Below, piece by piece: positions 13,078 through 25,300 of a stretch of DNA of 64,000 nucleotides. The position numbers were made by a program, and so were the translations under genes. Each line of letters opens with the position of its first letter. The first letter of the stretch is position 1. The notes under the pieces were generated by a model. It did no database searches. It worked only from the letters and a program-made list of their open reading frames with translations, and was not told the origin of the DNA. The DNA is from Opisthorchis felineus (taxonomy: Eukaryota; Platyhelminthes; Trematoda; Opisthorchiida; Opisthorchiidae): contig SJOL01006408.1 in the NCBI GenBank assembly GCA_004794785.1, forward strand, positions 1,214,617 through 1,278,616, given 5' to 3'.

Positions 13078-13091
13078 TGAATGAATGAATG
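12692..13091 (+). repeat. 400-bp (GAT)n microsatellite with variants
   Basis: The core is nearly pure gat from about 12705 to 12769, then degrades into gac, gtt, gag and gct variants and becomes purer again at about 13020-13075, ending in a few (atga) units. All three frames on both strands stay open, giving long poly-Asp, poly-Met and poly-His readings. These are repeat artefacts, not proteins. It lies in the 8.5-kb Ras-GRF intron. Several LINE copies here end in GAT tails, so it may have grown from one. Confidence 0.95.
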
Positions 13092-13519
13092 ATCTGCTTT
13101 CCCTTTCTGGGTGGCATAGCCACTATTTTCACAGTCTTCTGTACACTCAGTGCAGCTCATTCCATATTCCACATTTCCAACAATCAACGTGCAGGATATG
13201 GCGAATTCCACTTTATTGGGAAAGAATGATGTAGTCATAATGGAACTTGTCAGCCATTCGCAGTAGTATACAGATTTGAGAACAGCGCATAACAGGCTGA
13301 CAACTGTTTTCAGACTGCCTTCTATTGGCTTTTATGAATGACAAACGAAGAGACATAACATACAAACAGCGTGTACAAAGTAAGAAGAAGTAAAAGTCAC
13401 TGGGTCTTTTTCAAGTGTCTGAGTGCATGAACGCATTCGCACTGCTGTCATAGTCCTATTAAAGTTGAATCCGGCAGTCCACTATTCTTATCTTGAACAT
13501 GTGGGCAGTTTGGCAGGAC

Positions 13520-13840
13520 GGTCCTAGCTAGTCTCGGGTGTTTGCAAAGACTGAGGGCCACAGCCCAATACAAATTGATACAGCTGTTTTTAGGTACGTG
13601 TACCTACATACTTGGACCGGCGGTCAGGGACTTTATATCTGCTTCTTCAAAAGCAGTGTTCGCTTCTACCCGATGGCCTGTATCATCCATATGATGATGC
13701 TTCTAATTGATCCTATGCTGTTACTTGGACAGCGCTTCAAAAAGTGTTCACGGGTCGTGCGTCCGACGTAGGAAGCATCGCAGACGCACCTGAAGGACTA
13801 GGCAACAGTGGATTAGGTCAACACCGATAGCCTGTCGTTG
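13520..13840 (-). mobile_element. Penelope-like element fragment: GIY-YIG endonuclease start
   Basis: Minus-strand reading of about 13795-13728 gives RCVCDASYVGRTTREHFLKR, a Cys-x-Cys pair followed by the YVGRT form of the GIY-YIG motif. It is clearly homologous to CCCSAEYVGRTTRQLSKR at 57.7-58.2 kb. Downstream coding is broken within a short distance. It is in the opposite orientation to the Ras-GRF gene, inside its intron. The limits of the fragment are uncertain. Confidence 0.75.
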
Positions 13841-14039
13841 TTATTCAGCCGACGTATTGGACGACTTTTGAAATAAACACTTCACATGAGCAGTGTTAAA
13901 GGTAAAATTGGTGCACTGCTAAGCCCTTGTATTAGTATCTCAAGTGCAGTGTCGCCCTTAAACAGCTTCTCTTGGATTGGGGGCGGGTTCTTCGATCTTT
14001 GCTTAAGGTTTTGTTCGATAAAATTCTTGGGGAAACCAC

Positions 14040-14250
14040 CATCTGAAAATATGCGGTCGAAAGGTTTTCAGCAACCCCATTAGTAGCTTCATTTAAGAAA
14101 ACATACTGTCCGACCAACCTAAAGATGAGGCGACTTTTGTTCTGCACATTCATTCGAAGAATATTATAAACGAGAGACTCAGCTGGGATTCAGGTGATTC
14201 TCCCATCATAACCAGACTAGTGTACAAATAAGTGCAGATTTTGTTTTACT
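14040..14250. repeat. Degenerate hammerhead-type repeat pieces
   Basis: The start has ggttttcagcaacc and the end has aaacgagagactcagctgg with tgtgtacaaataagtgcag-like sequence, both shared with the 5' palindrome and ends of copies at 39.9 and 55.8 kb. The ribozyme core itself is not recognisable. Orientation is mixed or rearranged. Confidence 0.45.
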
Positions 14251-16461
14251 TTCGATCGAACGAGAATGCCGAAGCTGATGTACTATCCATTTCGTCTCAT
14301 GTTTGTCTCGCCCTTTTGTTGGAGCTGGCCGGTCCATGACACCCTGAAAATAATCTTCAGTGTACTGTATGTTGTCCCTGTTGAAGACTTACCCATTTAG
14401 CTTACCTTACCGTTAAAATTTCTTACTTTGCCAATATTTGTTGTGTTATTTTGATTCCACGAATTATGTAGGTGATTCTTGGGGTTATGATAGTCGACGA
14501 TACATCAGGCTAGGGTTTTTTACGACCTCATTTTCCTGTTTATGGGGTCCAGGTTGTCAGTACAGGCCGGAATTCTTTTGGTTGAATCAAGACTGATATC
14601 TAAACTTAGCGGTAAGTTTCTTGTGATCTTCGCCACGGCGTATCAACTGATCACCGGTTACTAAAGCGACTTGTGGAGTAAGTTGACAAGGCCCTTATCC
14701 AGCAACAACCCAACCGGCCATATCACCGAAAAATGTATACTGGATTAAGGCAGCAGCAGTGAGCATACCGACGACCGTCACGGGGAAGGTGACGGGAGAC
14801 TTTATAGATCGTTGAGGGATGCCAAATTCAGTGTGGACTTGTGTGGATGTTTGGACACACGTCCTAGTAATGGTAATATAATTTTGGAGGTCGTGTTGAA
14901 TTCCAACTTTTTTCACACAACTGCAGGCCAGATCCACAGAGAACCGTTTCATGACAATCATATTAATCTTAAAGACAGTCAAGTGGCGAATGTTTGCAGT
15001 GGTATCCAATGCAGAGATCGACTGTCAACCGAAAAATATGTCCTGATTCTTAGAAGTAGTAGTTCGCATTCCACTTACTTATGGCTTTCCAACCACTTAA
15101 TTTTGCAGTGAGTTAAGCCACGGGTCGCAACTGAACAGTCTTTTTTTTAAATTGCTTCTAAGTATCGAAAATCTTTCCGCAAAGATACACTAACTAAAAA
15201 GCATATGCACTAGCTCAATGGATGCACCTGCTGCAACGTCTATGTCACTGCACCTATGATAGGCCTCAAATATGGTATATGGGTGAATACGCAAGAAATC
15301 CGTCTTTTTCCAGTCTCTGTGTGCCTTTATCAATGAAGGTTCGGAAACAGTGTTCGATAACTGCCTTAAAGCATTCACTACCTCACCAGAGGTCTTTATT
15401 CCTGGGAATTCTGGGTGAAGCTCTTTTTCAAACGCTTGATCTGTCCAGTAACTTTTTAACTTCTTGTAAAAATCTCTGTCGCCTTAAAAGGACTCAAGAA
15501 GCAAAGGCAAAAAAAACCCTTGTATAAATTTTCCAAGGAAATAACAGAGCTTGAAGACATATCACAACAGTTGGACAGAGAGGGAATCCGTTTTCAGAGG
15601 TCGTGATGGGGGAAAATGGAAAGCTCAAGGACAAATTCATATCACTCGATCGATTGGTACAATGATCTAAAGAGTAATATTGCATCAGAATCCCCGACTT
15701 TTTCGATAAGAGCCGTAAAAATGGTCGTGTTTCTTTAAAATGTGATCTGTAGGAAGCATGGGTGAGTCGCAGCTGGCTGTTTGGGAGCACATGGTTTTAG
15801 GATAACAAACCTTCCCAAGGGTGAACCAAAACACCTGAGCTAAAAAAGAACTAAAATGCACCGGATTTTACCAACCGAAAGCCCAACTCGGGTTGTAAAA
15901 CTGGAAACTATCCGAATGGTTCAAATGCATGGACGAAAATTTCCAGCAATCTGAATAGTCAGTACTTAGGCCATGTGATTCCTGATATCCCAGGAATTAC
16001 ATGCCCCAATTTCATGGTGCAAACTGCGCTCTTACCCACGCACAAGCTTAAACAGTGAGAAGTGTTCTAGCATAGTTTTCGCGGACTATAGAATATATCA
16101 TCATTTAAAGGACAGTGAGGACAATTTCGAAAAATTGTTTTGGATCTGAAAACCCTCAAATTATTAAAATGAAATGAAACAGAATGTAAGCGGTTTATCC
16201 AACGGTAATCGGATGGCTGACCCGGGTGTTGTGGCTGATGTGTCCACTAATACTGTGTCAACAGCTTCAACTTAGTAGTACCACTGACAGGTACAGATAT
16301 TCATATATGAGAGAGGTAAGTTGCACTGTGCTTCTTGCTTGCATAAGAGCACAAAAAATATGACGCCGTCGGCAATGGCGTTCACTTCTTACTGCAAACT
16401 ACTATAATTATTTGAGTAGCATAAGTTCATCTCCACCCATTATCACACCTTCCGCATTTAG
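14251..16461 (+). other. 3' part of the 8.5-kb Ras-GRF intron
   Basis: Open frames of 98-104 codons occur on both strands (14695-15009 minus, 15222-15527 plus, 15494-15790 minus), but I recognise none and they overlap each other. The intron ends in ttccgcatttag at 16461. Confidence 0.45.
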
Positions 16462-16715
16462 GTTCAGTCGTTTTTCCGTGGATGGCTATGTCGACGCCGA
16501 TGGAAGCAGATTGTGGAAGATTATATCCGATCGGAACACGCAGAATCAATGCGGAGGCGAAACAGTATCGTATTCGGTCTCGTAGAATGCGAAGATGAAT
16601 ACGTCCAACAGTTGTCTATTTTGGTTACGTGTTACTTACGTCCATTCCGAATGGCCGCCAGTTCCAAAAAGCCAATCATACTGCACGAGGATGTGAACTC
16701 CATATTTCTAAATGT
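16462..16715 (+). CDS. RASGRF: Ras-GRF exon: IQ motif and start of DH (RhoGEF) domain
   Basis: 254-bp exon entering in phase 0 after acceptor ATTTAG and leaving two bases of a codon before donor GTAGGT. It opens with [14 protein letters not shown], a textbook IQ motif (V-Q, R-G, R and final aromatic in place), the calmodulin-binding site that makes Ras-GRF calcium-responsive. [20 protein letters not shown] follows, then [20 protein letters not shown], the first conserved block (CR1) of the DH domain, then [19 protein letters not shown]. Identity to vertebrate RasGRF1/2 is high across the entire exon. The DH domain catalyses GDP release from Rac-type GTPases. Using the GT at 16716 gives Val where vertebrates have Ser before ETV. 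A phase-0 donor two bases earlier would not join the next exon in frame. Confidence 0.96.
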
Positions 16716-18894
16716 GTAGGTCTTTATTATCACAGTATAGTATACTACACTCTTAGGAAACCTTTAGCTGACTATGGCATTTTTGGTGCTGAAATAGAGG
16801 AGAAGATTAATAGCCCAGGCTGTTCGCTGAGCTTGGCAATTTCTTGGCAACAAAACTGCAAGTTTCAGCCTCTACTATGTATTGGTGTCTAGATGGATCA
16901 TTGAAATGAGTAAATGGATCCAGAAAATAGGCACCATCGTGCATGTGGTTAGCTTCTCAGCATATCGCACGAAGTATCGCAGGTGGCCACACAAATGCTT
17001 CAAGCAAGCTGTTTAGCCATATTGTGGTACCAGCGGAATTCCAGTACCCAGTAGGAGTACAAAGATGCTTATTAAACGGATTTTTTTGAAAACTGTATTC
17101 GGCAGATACTGTAGGGGTAGGCTAACTGAGGTCCTACAAACCATGGTCTTAGCCGATTTCAAGATGAATTTAGATTTCAGTCCCGTCCAACGCCTGTCTT
17201 TTCGCTAGGATTGGGTGCGTCAATCTATATTCAGGACTTTGATTTTTCTACTTATGAGTAGTTAAACATTTTATATATATCAGAATTTTCTACGGTACGA
17301 AGGTGGAGGAAATCATTCAATAGATTGAATTCAACCATTTGTCAGACGTTTATGTATAAATAACTACAAGGTTAACGTTGGTCAACTGAACAAGGTGGCC
17401 CGCACGGAAGTTTATAACTGGCCAAAGCTTTTCAAATCCCAGGTCGGATTTCGCACATACATGTGCCTGCAGGTATGTGTCGTGTAAACGTAGCGAGGGT
17501 AACCAGGATTGAATAAATGGTAGTCACAACTCAGAATATTTCGGACATACTGACCTTGTGGCGCCACTCTTACTCAGTAAGAGTGCCTGGATTCATCACG
17601 CTCTTGCTATCGATAAGGCAGCTGATGATTCGCCCCGATTAGTATTGACGTCTTCGTAGTATGACTACCTGGTCGAGCAGATTACCATATTTTCGTGACA
17701 TTAAAGACAGTGAGAGAATTCCGGTCTTTCTAACTCATTTGACGTGAGCCGCCATCTCTATTTGTGCACTGTGAGCAAGGCAGGGGCGGTAAATGATCGT
17801 CTAATAGTCTCCTCACGCCGGGGATGTATGGTTTAACACAAAGGATAAAGAACTTTGCTTGATATTAATCGTCCTGCCGTTGAGCTCCTATCCTTTGAAA
17901 GCCATTTTCAGTGCCTCAACTGACTAAGTTTGGTCTGCATATCATAATGAAAAAAAACCTGCAAAAATTCAAACCCGGACAGAATATTCTTTCCGTTACC
18001 TGCATAATAAACCTCCATTTTTTTAATGACTATCATTTCAGTATTTCCATGATATTATGTTGTACCACCTTGACTACTCCTCCTCACAATGCTGTTATAT
18101 TATGGCGGTGAGAAGACATAAGTCGGGGGATATCATCATTTTGTTTGCTTCTATTCTTCAAGGACGCAAAAATGCAGCTCTTAGAAGACGGGCGATGGCA
18201 ACAAACTGTCAGAAAGAATTACTTTCCATGGATCTACAATTATTTTTACATCATAAATCAGCTTTATAAAACAATATACTGTGTTTACTCACTGGTGGGA
18301 CCTAGTGAGGGGTTGACATTTCGCGACTTACGTCTCTTTGCTTTGCTGTGAAATAGACTCACTGCTTCGTGCCTCTCATACTGACAGTCGTCTATGTCGA
18401 CCAAAGAGACAAAGAGCTGACGGTCACGGAGTCACATTTCCTCCACCGGATGATGTAGCAGTGGATTTTGAAGATTACAAGTGGGACGGGCAAAAACGGG
18501 TTTCTAGTCAGGATTCGATGAATCTTCCAATAAAAGTTCTTATTTTAGCCGTTCTGAAATTCAGTGATGCGAAAAGACAGATTGTTGGGAAATATTTAGT
18601 CTATTAGAAAACGAGTACACGAACTTCCCAAGAAAAACACAAGGAAACATGAAGTAGATTACAATGAGTTTTAGGTACTGACCCAAGTTTTGGACCTCAT
18701 CAACAAACTGAAACCTATCAGTTCGTCTATGGATTCAGCTGGCGAACTATATGGTCGGGTGATTTGTGTGACGCCATCTCGCTCTTTTGAGGACTTTTTC
18801 ATTTCCATCCTTTGTGAATCACTCTATAGCTACTTCACAACAGAATGATATGTTATAAACAACCAAGGTCTTCACCTGCTTCTTCCACCCTCAG
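16716..18894 (+). other. Ras-GRF intron (2.2 kb)
   Basis: Bounded by GTAGGT and CCCTCAG. It contains several open frames; one (18338-18607, +, 89 codons) has a rather protein-like stretch PPPDDVAVDFEDYKWDGQKR. The conserved DH sequence reads straight across the intron, so this is not a required exon. It could be unrelated or repeat-derived. Confidence 0.7.
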
Positions 18895-18974
18895 CGAGAC
18901 TGTTCTATTCCTGCATCAATTCTTCGTGCAGGGCCTTCGAAACAAAATGGAAAACTGGCCAACCTTGCAACTCG
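18895..18974 (+). CDS. RASGRF: Ras-GRF exon: DH domain, second segment
   Basis: 80-bp exon: one base completes the split codon, then 26 codons, then one base of the Gly codon before donor GTAAGC. It encodes ETVLFLHQFFVQGL then RNKMENWPTLQL, matching the ETIMFLHQIFYQGLKARI..WPTLVL segment of vertebrate Ras-GRF DH domains. Acceptor CCCTCAG and both phases agree with neighbouring exons. Within the DH fold this covers the helix after CR1 that leads toward CR2. Confidence 0.95.
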
Positions 18975-20529
18975 GTAAGCTTTGCAATTTTCAACATTTT
19001 CCTACACTTCATGTCATCTTGACCTTTGCTAGTGTAGCTCTGCTATTGTCAGTTACTAGTGCTCTGTCTGATGTAAGCTAACTAGAGTGAGAGTTGAATA
19101 CCGGCAGAATGCAGTGCAACTGTGCTCGGCACGATACCATCAGTCAGCCAATCAAACTAAGCGATTCAGCACGTGGATCGATAATGGACAGAATGATCAG
19201 GATTGGCGTTTAGATGAATCATTGGGGTGAGTGAACGGACCTGTAGTTCATTCAGGACATAAGTTATATCGAATGCCACATCACTCTTGAATCTGCCTCC
19301 GTCCATCCTTTGCTAACATCACGCAAACCAGGAATGCATTTAGCAGACTTTTCAGTTAAAACAGTTGCCTAATCATTCATGACAGCACTCTACTGGTTGA
19401 AATTCTCAGCATCAGGAGATGACTCTAAGTGACAAATGGACTCTCCAGATTTTTAAGTTTCTGGAGATTGTGTGTGCGTATATATGAGTGCTTGCTCACC
19501 ATCTATTCATAAATGAGATAATACTGTCTGATGCGACGTCAAAAAGTGCGGATCACAAACTTAGCAGGTACAACAAAAGCGGAAGGCCCATTTCGTAAGG
19601 CTTGAGGAACTCGATATTTTCAAACCTTTTCTGAACTTTCCTGGATGTTTCTTGAATGTTAGACATTAATGCAAAAACAATTAAATTGTCGCAAAACAAG
19701 TGTTACTCATGGTTTTTATGAGTAGTATACGCGTCACATCAGGAGCATTCTGAGAGAGACGTAGCTCATCACCACGTCGTGACCATTGACTGACTAATGT
19801 GCAGTTTTTTTTGGCGAAAAGCACCTGCCTATTATTCAATAAGTAATTTTAGCTTTAGGAAAAAAAAGAAATCAGGATGGAAGATCATGCCTTATCAACT
19901 TAAGTCTGCTTGATTTTATCTCAACCACAAAATCTTTCCACCATGCTCCATCTGTTTCTCAATCAATTTTTGACTGAAGTTCCTTGAGTTTCAATATCGG
20001 TCACTCACCATTTCGACATTAGGGCTACTATTGTTTGCATCGATGTTTAGTCAGCGTACCGATATATCCGTTTACAGGCAGGTCGATAACATGTCTACGA
20101 AACTTCACATAAAGGAGTTTGCTGACCCAAAACATATCATTAACGTTTCTGCTGGCACACAGTCCAGAGCATAATCTATTTGGAGTTGGATGTTTCGCAA
20201 TTTCCTACTCCCAGTGCACACCAGCGAGCATGACTCGTGTTTTAAAAAGACAGTACGCCAAGTTATCCAGATGAAGGGATTGAATCCCAAAGCAGTTCAC
20301 CCAGTGTACATTTGTAAATATCGTTCATAGATCTTGAAGGGCACTTTACTCAGATGAGGTTGTCCAAGCTGGAGAATAGGAGCCAACGTGGTCAAACAAT
20401 CTGTACAGCAGGAATAGTTCCAAAAATTAACTGCTCATTAAATTTCAAAATTCATCGGAATTTCTTCATTGTGCACCAAAAAAATTATGCAGTACCTTCT
20501 TGAAGGCTGAATACATTACCCATTTTCAG
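18975..20529 (+). other. Ras-GRF intron (1.6 kb)
   Basis: Bounded by GTAAGC and TTTTCAG. No recognisable repeat or gene inside. Confidence 0.75.
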
Positions 20530-20723
20530 GTGACCTTTTCGATTTATTCCTACCGATGGTTGGCATTTATCAGGAGTATGTGCGAAATCATCACTATTCA
20601 TTGCAAGTTCTGGCCGAGTACAAGCAACGTCAGGAATTTACCCAGATGCTGAAGCGCTTGGAAGAGAAACCAATGTGTGAGGGGCGCTCTATCGAATCCT
20701 TCCTCACCTATCCTATGCACCAG
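20530..20723 (+). CDS. RASGRF: Ras-GRF exon: DH domain, central segment
   Basis: 194-bp exon entering after TTTTCAG (two bases complete the Gly codon) and ending in phase 0 at CAG before GTGAGT. It encodes [20 protein letters not shown], then [17 protein letters not shown], then [16 protein letters not shown]. Vertebrate Ras-GRFs have closely similar [21 protein letters not shown] and FLTYPMFQ stretches. YQEYVRN is the CR2-like helix. The TYPMHQ end is the first half of CR3, the most conserved DH block, and the intron interrupts CR3 between Gln and Ile. A (TA)n tract with an assembly gap starts 40 bp past the donor site. Confidence 0.96.
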
Positions 20724-22251
20724 GTGAGTAATCTCTGGGAGCCGAACAGTCTCATAAGCGCTTTATATATATATATATNNNNNNNNNNNNNNNNNNNNNN
20801 NNNNNNNNNNNNNNNNNNNNNNNTATATATATATATATATATGCAGAGATGCCGCTCTTATTGCAAATGCTAGTATCTATCACAGTTTGTCTTCGACGTA
20901 TCAGAATGCGGTGAGCCATGAGTGTCAAGTCGACATGAATGTCAAATGAATGGAGTTAGTGATGTCGAAATATTGACATCTAAAGTAAGTTTACTGACTT
21001 TCGATCAGGTCGCAGTTGGTCTCTCGATGAGGTTGACATTCGGTTTGCAACCGTTTCGTCACCACGTGAGTAGACACAATCAGTGTGCGGATGGGCGCGT
21101 GATCCCTTCAATTCTTCCAGCATTTTTGTATTTTCTAGGGAATAGCTGCTGTCTGTAACGTAGTCGTTTGTTGAAGAATCAGCTGGTGCAAAATTCTACT
21201 GGTCTGTTTAGAATTTTGTTGCGATTTGCTCTGCTTATGCTGCACCTGGTTTGTTCGTTTGATACTAGCATTTCATTATTTCTGTTCCTTTATTTCGATT
21301 GGTTTATTTTTCCACCTAAAGGAACACTGATGATGCCTTCTCACATGGCGTCGAAATGGTTGCAAGCCCGTTGCAGGACCAACTTCCAGCTGATGGACGG
21401 TCAATGACGGAGCTAAACAGAGATTCTGAGGATTTTTGACCAGTGGGATTCTGATTACTAGGAAGCGTGCTAGATAAGCTCACTCGGAAGTAGTACAAAA
21501 TTCATAAGCAGACTACTATTGTTGTGAAGAGGCTCCTGAACAACTCACAAATTCGAATGAGTTTTTGGTGAATTTCCGTCAAATGCCACCTACTTTAACT
21601 GGGTTAGCAGGTACAAAAATAAAGGAAATCTGATGAGCGCAATTCATTGCTCCCACGGTGGGGACGCTTCCAGGTATAAAGTAGCACGAAATTAGAAGGG
21701 AAGCCTCGATTGACAAGTGTCCCTGCCTCATACTACCCTGAGAATGGACGGACTTCAAACAGTCTGAGGTGACAAACGGACGAATCTTCGGAGACTAAGC
21801 GTCGAAACTGAACGTCCGCCGTCTTTTAAAGCCTTTTTTCAGAGCTTGAACGTGGCGATGCATCGCACACCAACTAGTAACGTTCACCCCGAGATACAAC
21901 AGTCCTACTATTGTAAACACGCTGAGTGGGAGTTGGAGAGCACCACATGTGTTTGTGGCAAACTTTACCTTATGCATGTTCTAACTGAGCACATATCATC
22001 CAACCAAGAATGGAACGAACTAATTCAAGCAACATGTGGATTGAGATGGTAAATAAAACTGATGATCAAAGCCCAAGTGTGTTTCTAACTGACAGTGCTC
22101 ATATGGGAGCAGCTTTAACCAGTAAGACGCCATTCAACTATGCAAATTGTGTAAAGTCTACTACTACGTTCGACTGCTTCAGTCCGAATGAGTGATTTCA
22201 AGGTATAACAATTTTAGTACGTTTAAAATTCTTCCACTTCCAATTCCACAG
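20724..22251 (+). other. Ras-GRF intron (1.5 kb plus gap uncertainty)
   Basis: Bounded by GTGAGT and TTCCACAG. Apart from the (TA)n tract it has only short open frames (60-79 codons) with no recognisable motif. Confidence 0.75.
20764..20842 (+). repeat. (TA)n microsatellite interrupted by a 45-base N gap
   Basis: Alternating TA on both sides of N positions 20779-20823. The gap length is an assembly placeholder or masked tract, so the true repeat length is unknown. It lies in a Ras-GRF intron, close to but not overlapping the splice donor at 20724. Confidence 0.97.
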
Positions 22252-22362
22252 ATTCCCCGCTATATCATCACACTACACGAGCTGTTGGCGCATACTCCCC
22301 ATGACCATGTCGACCGAAAAAAGCTGGAATACGCAATGTCCAAACTGGAACAAATCTCTCAT
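22252..22362 (+). CDS. RASGRF: Ras-GRF exon: DH domain CR3 region
   Basis: 111-bp, 37-codon exon, phase 0 at both ends, acceptor CCACAG and donor GTGAGC. It encodes [20 protein letters not shown] then [17 protein letters not shown]. The first block is essentially identical to vertebrate RasGRF1/2 and is the second half of CR3, the helix that contacts the switch regions of the GTPase. With this exon the window contains about 203 codons of continuous Ras-GRF. The expected continuation (MHDEVS..ENIRKNLAIER in vertebrates, then the second PH, REM and CDC25 domains) was not found downstream by eye, so the reading frame remains open at 22362. Confidence 0.96.
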
Positions 22363-25300
22363 GTGAGCCATTGTTTTCATGTTCTTTATGTCATTGCATA
22401 TGCGTTCTTAGGGTTATTGTGCATCTAGGCTGTCGACCGAACAATTCCAATTCATGCATCTCAAGTATAAGGTTCAAACTTTAGATAGCCCACCCAGTCT
22501 GGGTTAGATACAAAAATTCTTCCCAACTCTCGACCAAAATCAGGCACGGTATTAAACTAGCAGGTGTAAAAATAGCTCACTTTGGAGAACGTGAGTAGGG
22601 CAGCCTAAAAACACATGTATTGAACTTGTTTCACCGTCATTGCTCTGCGAACACAGCTGTCATTAGTCTGTTAAAGACATTTCGAAACTGTGTACGTGTG
22701 TGTGTGTGTGTGTGAGTGAGTGAGTGAGTGAGTGAGTGAGACGGGGGGAGTTTGTCTGTCTATCAGCCACGTCCCAACAACGACAGCGCCGACACAGTCT
22801 CAAGTTTGGCGTGGCATAGGTAGGCTCGCAACAACGTTCGAAATCGATTGGACGAGTGGCCTGGGCAGAGATTGTATTGTCTACCCAAGAAGGCCATCGA
22901 TCGATAGGCAGACAATCGACTGATCCTGATAATGCTAAACTGGGAAGAATTTGTTAGGAGAACGCGAAAAGATTCTACCTAAACGAACAGATGGACAGCC
23001 GTAGAAACTCACTCAGGTGGACAGTTAGTAGTCTGATGGGACGTAAATGGTTGTGACGTCTGACACGAAAACGTTAGGAGCAGAAACGAAGATAGCTGAG
23101 CGTAATAGAAGCAGCCACAACTGTTTCATTTGATTAACATCAATCGTTTGAATTTATTGACTGGCGGTATCTCAATGCCCAGGATAACAGTGACGGTTGA
23201 AATCTGAGTGAACTGCAGGGAAGACTCAGAATGAACTGATCTTCTGAGAGAAACTTTCCACAGACCAAGTCGCATAGAGGCTCCGAAGCCAGGCAGCAAT
23301 TTTTGTGACATCTACTTAATTAGATAAATCGGACAAATTGGACACGTGACTCACTCAAATTCATCCCGATAGGCAAAATATGTTGGCGAGACTTCGTAAG
23401 ACTATTTTATCGTGGAATGACGTTTTACGTATTCTAAGCCAAAATATTCCTCCTTGTATGAGGAAAGAACGAGTGAGCAGTCTAACCTAGAGTCAGAATT
23501 GTTGTCTTTTCGTTGGTTTCAGTCTTGGGTGGGATAATGATGATCGATTTAAATACTTTTACTCTGTAGATGGTGTATTCCATGGGTAATTGAAGGTGTT
23601 TCACGGTTTTGACCTCCGAATGAAAAACCAATGTCTTATACTTTTAAAACTCGCTATAAGATGAATTGGTAACCAAAGACCATGACAGGAGTCTTTCCTA
23701 ATAAGCGCCCTCCAAGAGGACAGCGCGAGTCCGTTAGCAATAGACAGCTGGCTTAGAGACGCTCAGGAAATGCCATCCACAGACCAGTTTCAGCTGGCGA
23801 AAACATCTGAACGGTGTCTTGTGTGATAACAGGGTAACGCTCATCTTGAAGTTGGGGGTACGACAACTCAAATAAGCGAGTTGATGGCACAACTGGCGTA
23901 GTATAGTATGGGCATAACCCACGATGGCTAAAACACACACCATCAGCCACTCCCGGCAAGAGATCATTACCCTACGATTTGAGGCCTCTTTAGTCCGGTA
24001 TCGTGAGATGATCCTTGAAATCATTTTTAAAGGGAAACCTCCCAACCAGAAACAACGGCGCAAAATACCTGGTGATATTCGTACACTGGGCTCCCACCTA
24101 TTTTTATTTGTCCAAGCAATGAAAACAAACTTGTTCACCCTAAATTTATTTTGGGGGTTCACAGGACTTAATTCACAGCCGTATAGCACACAATTGTTTC
24201 TGATAGGGACCACACGTCATATGAAACCACCCGATGGTGGATCCTTATGAGCTTTTCGGATGTTCGGGTCCCACCTAGTCCTCGCAGGTTGTCTAAATTG
24301 TACTTTCGTACCCTAGGAAGACCAGTTTCAAAGAGTTGATCGTAACTTATCTCTCATAAAGCAATATCCCTTTAAAGGGACTTCTATAAAGGAAAGACTG
24401 CAAGTGTTCTCTGTTGCCAGCTGGTCTTGTCTGAGAAGGATTTTATTGGCAAAATATGCTTCATAAGTCAACAAAGCTAGAATATTTTGCAGAATGGTCT
24501 CTCCTGATGATGGTCACAAGGAAGGTAGACAGCTAAGATTATACAACCATAAATTTACCCTCCGGGGGTCCCTATCAGACAGCCCGGTAAACTAGAGTAT
24601 TGGACGACGATGCCGTGACACGCACAATAGCGTCACCACCTGTTAGATACCGCCTGTCGCATATAGTCGCGTGGACTTAACTTAGATGGTCTCGATAAGG
24701 GGGTTGTCCCCCACTACGCACGTAACAGTGAAACTGTTTCAGACTCAGACAAGTATCTGCGGTACGTTCCCAGTTGGGGTTTTTTAAGGTGATGAATTCC
24801 TAACGGACTTCTTCCTACTTCCACATGATTGGGGGACGGGGAAGGCGGCCTTCATCAGATGGTGATTGTAATAACATAGATGTTATAAAGAATGGTTAAA
24901 ATATCAATGCAGTAGCTCCATTGTATCGTTGTGGTTTTACGAAACTTTGAGCTATGCACATTAGTGTCCGCTGGCACGGTCTATGGGGGCCGACTCTGTC
25001 GTGAAAGGCCATCTCCACCAAGACTACTTCGGCCGTTCCCAGTTAATTAACTTTGATCTAGAAGACTACTGTGAAAACACGTCAAATTTCTTGCACTCCG
25101 TGAAAGGGGAGGATATTTACTGGTCGCGGTGACAACAAGAACCATCGAGTCTGAGAGGTTAAGTACACTGACTCCTTCCACGAAAGAACGCAGTGGAGAG
25201 TAATCGCTGTTCCAGAGATAACAAGGTAGGGAGTCAATTGCAAATCTTGCCTGATTCTTCAAGGTCATAACCATGCTCCAGGGCGATGGGTCTCGTGCGC

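Noticed and set aside
12584..13132. Long open frames giving poly-Met, poly-Asp and poly-His proteins
   Set aside because: They are readings of a (GAT)n microsatellite, open in all frames on both strands.
18338..18607. Extra Ras-GRF exon in the intron between IQ/DH exons
   Set aside because: The conserved DH sequence is continuous across this intron, so an insertion here would break the domain.
23734..24250. 159-codon minus and 108-codon plus frames
   Set aside because: They overlap antisense to each other; neither has a recognisable domain.
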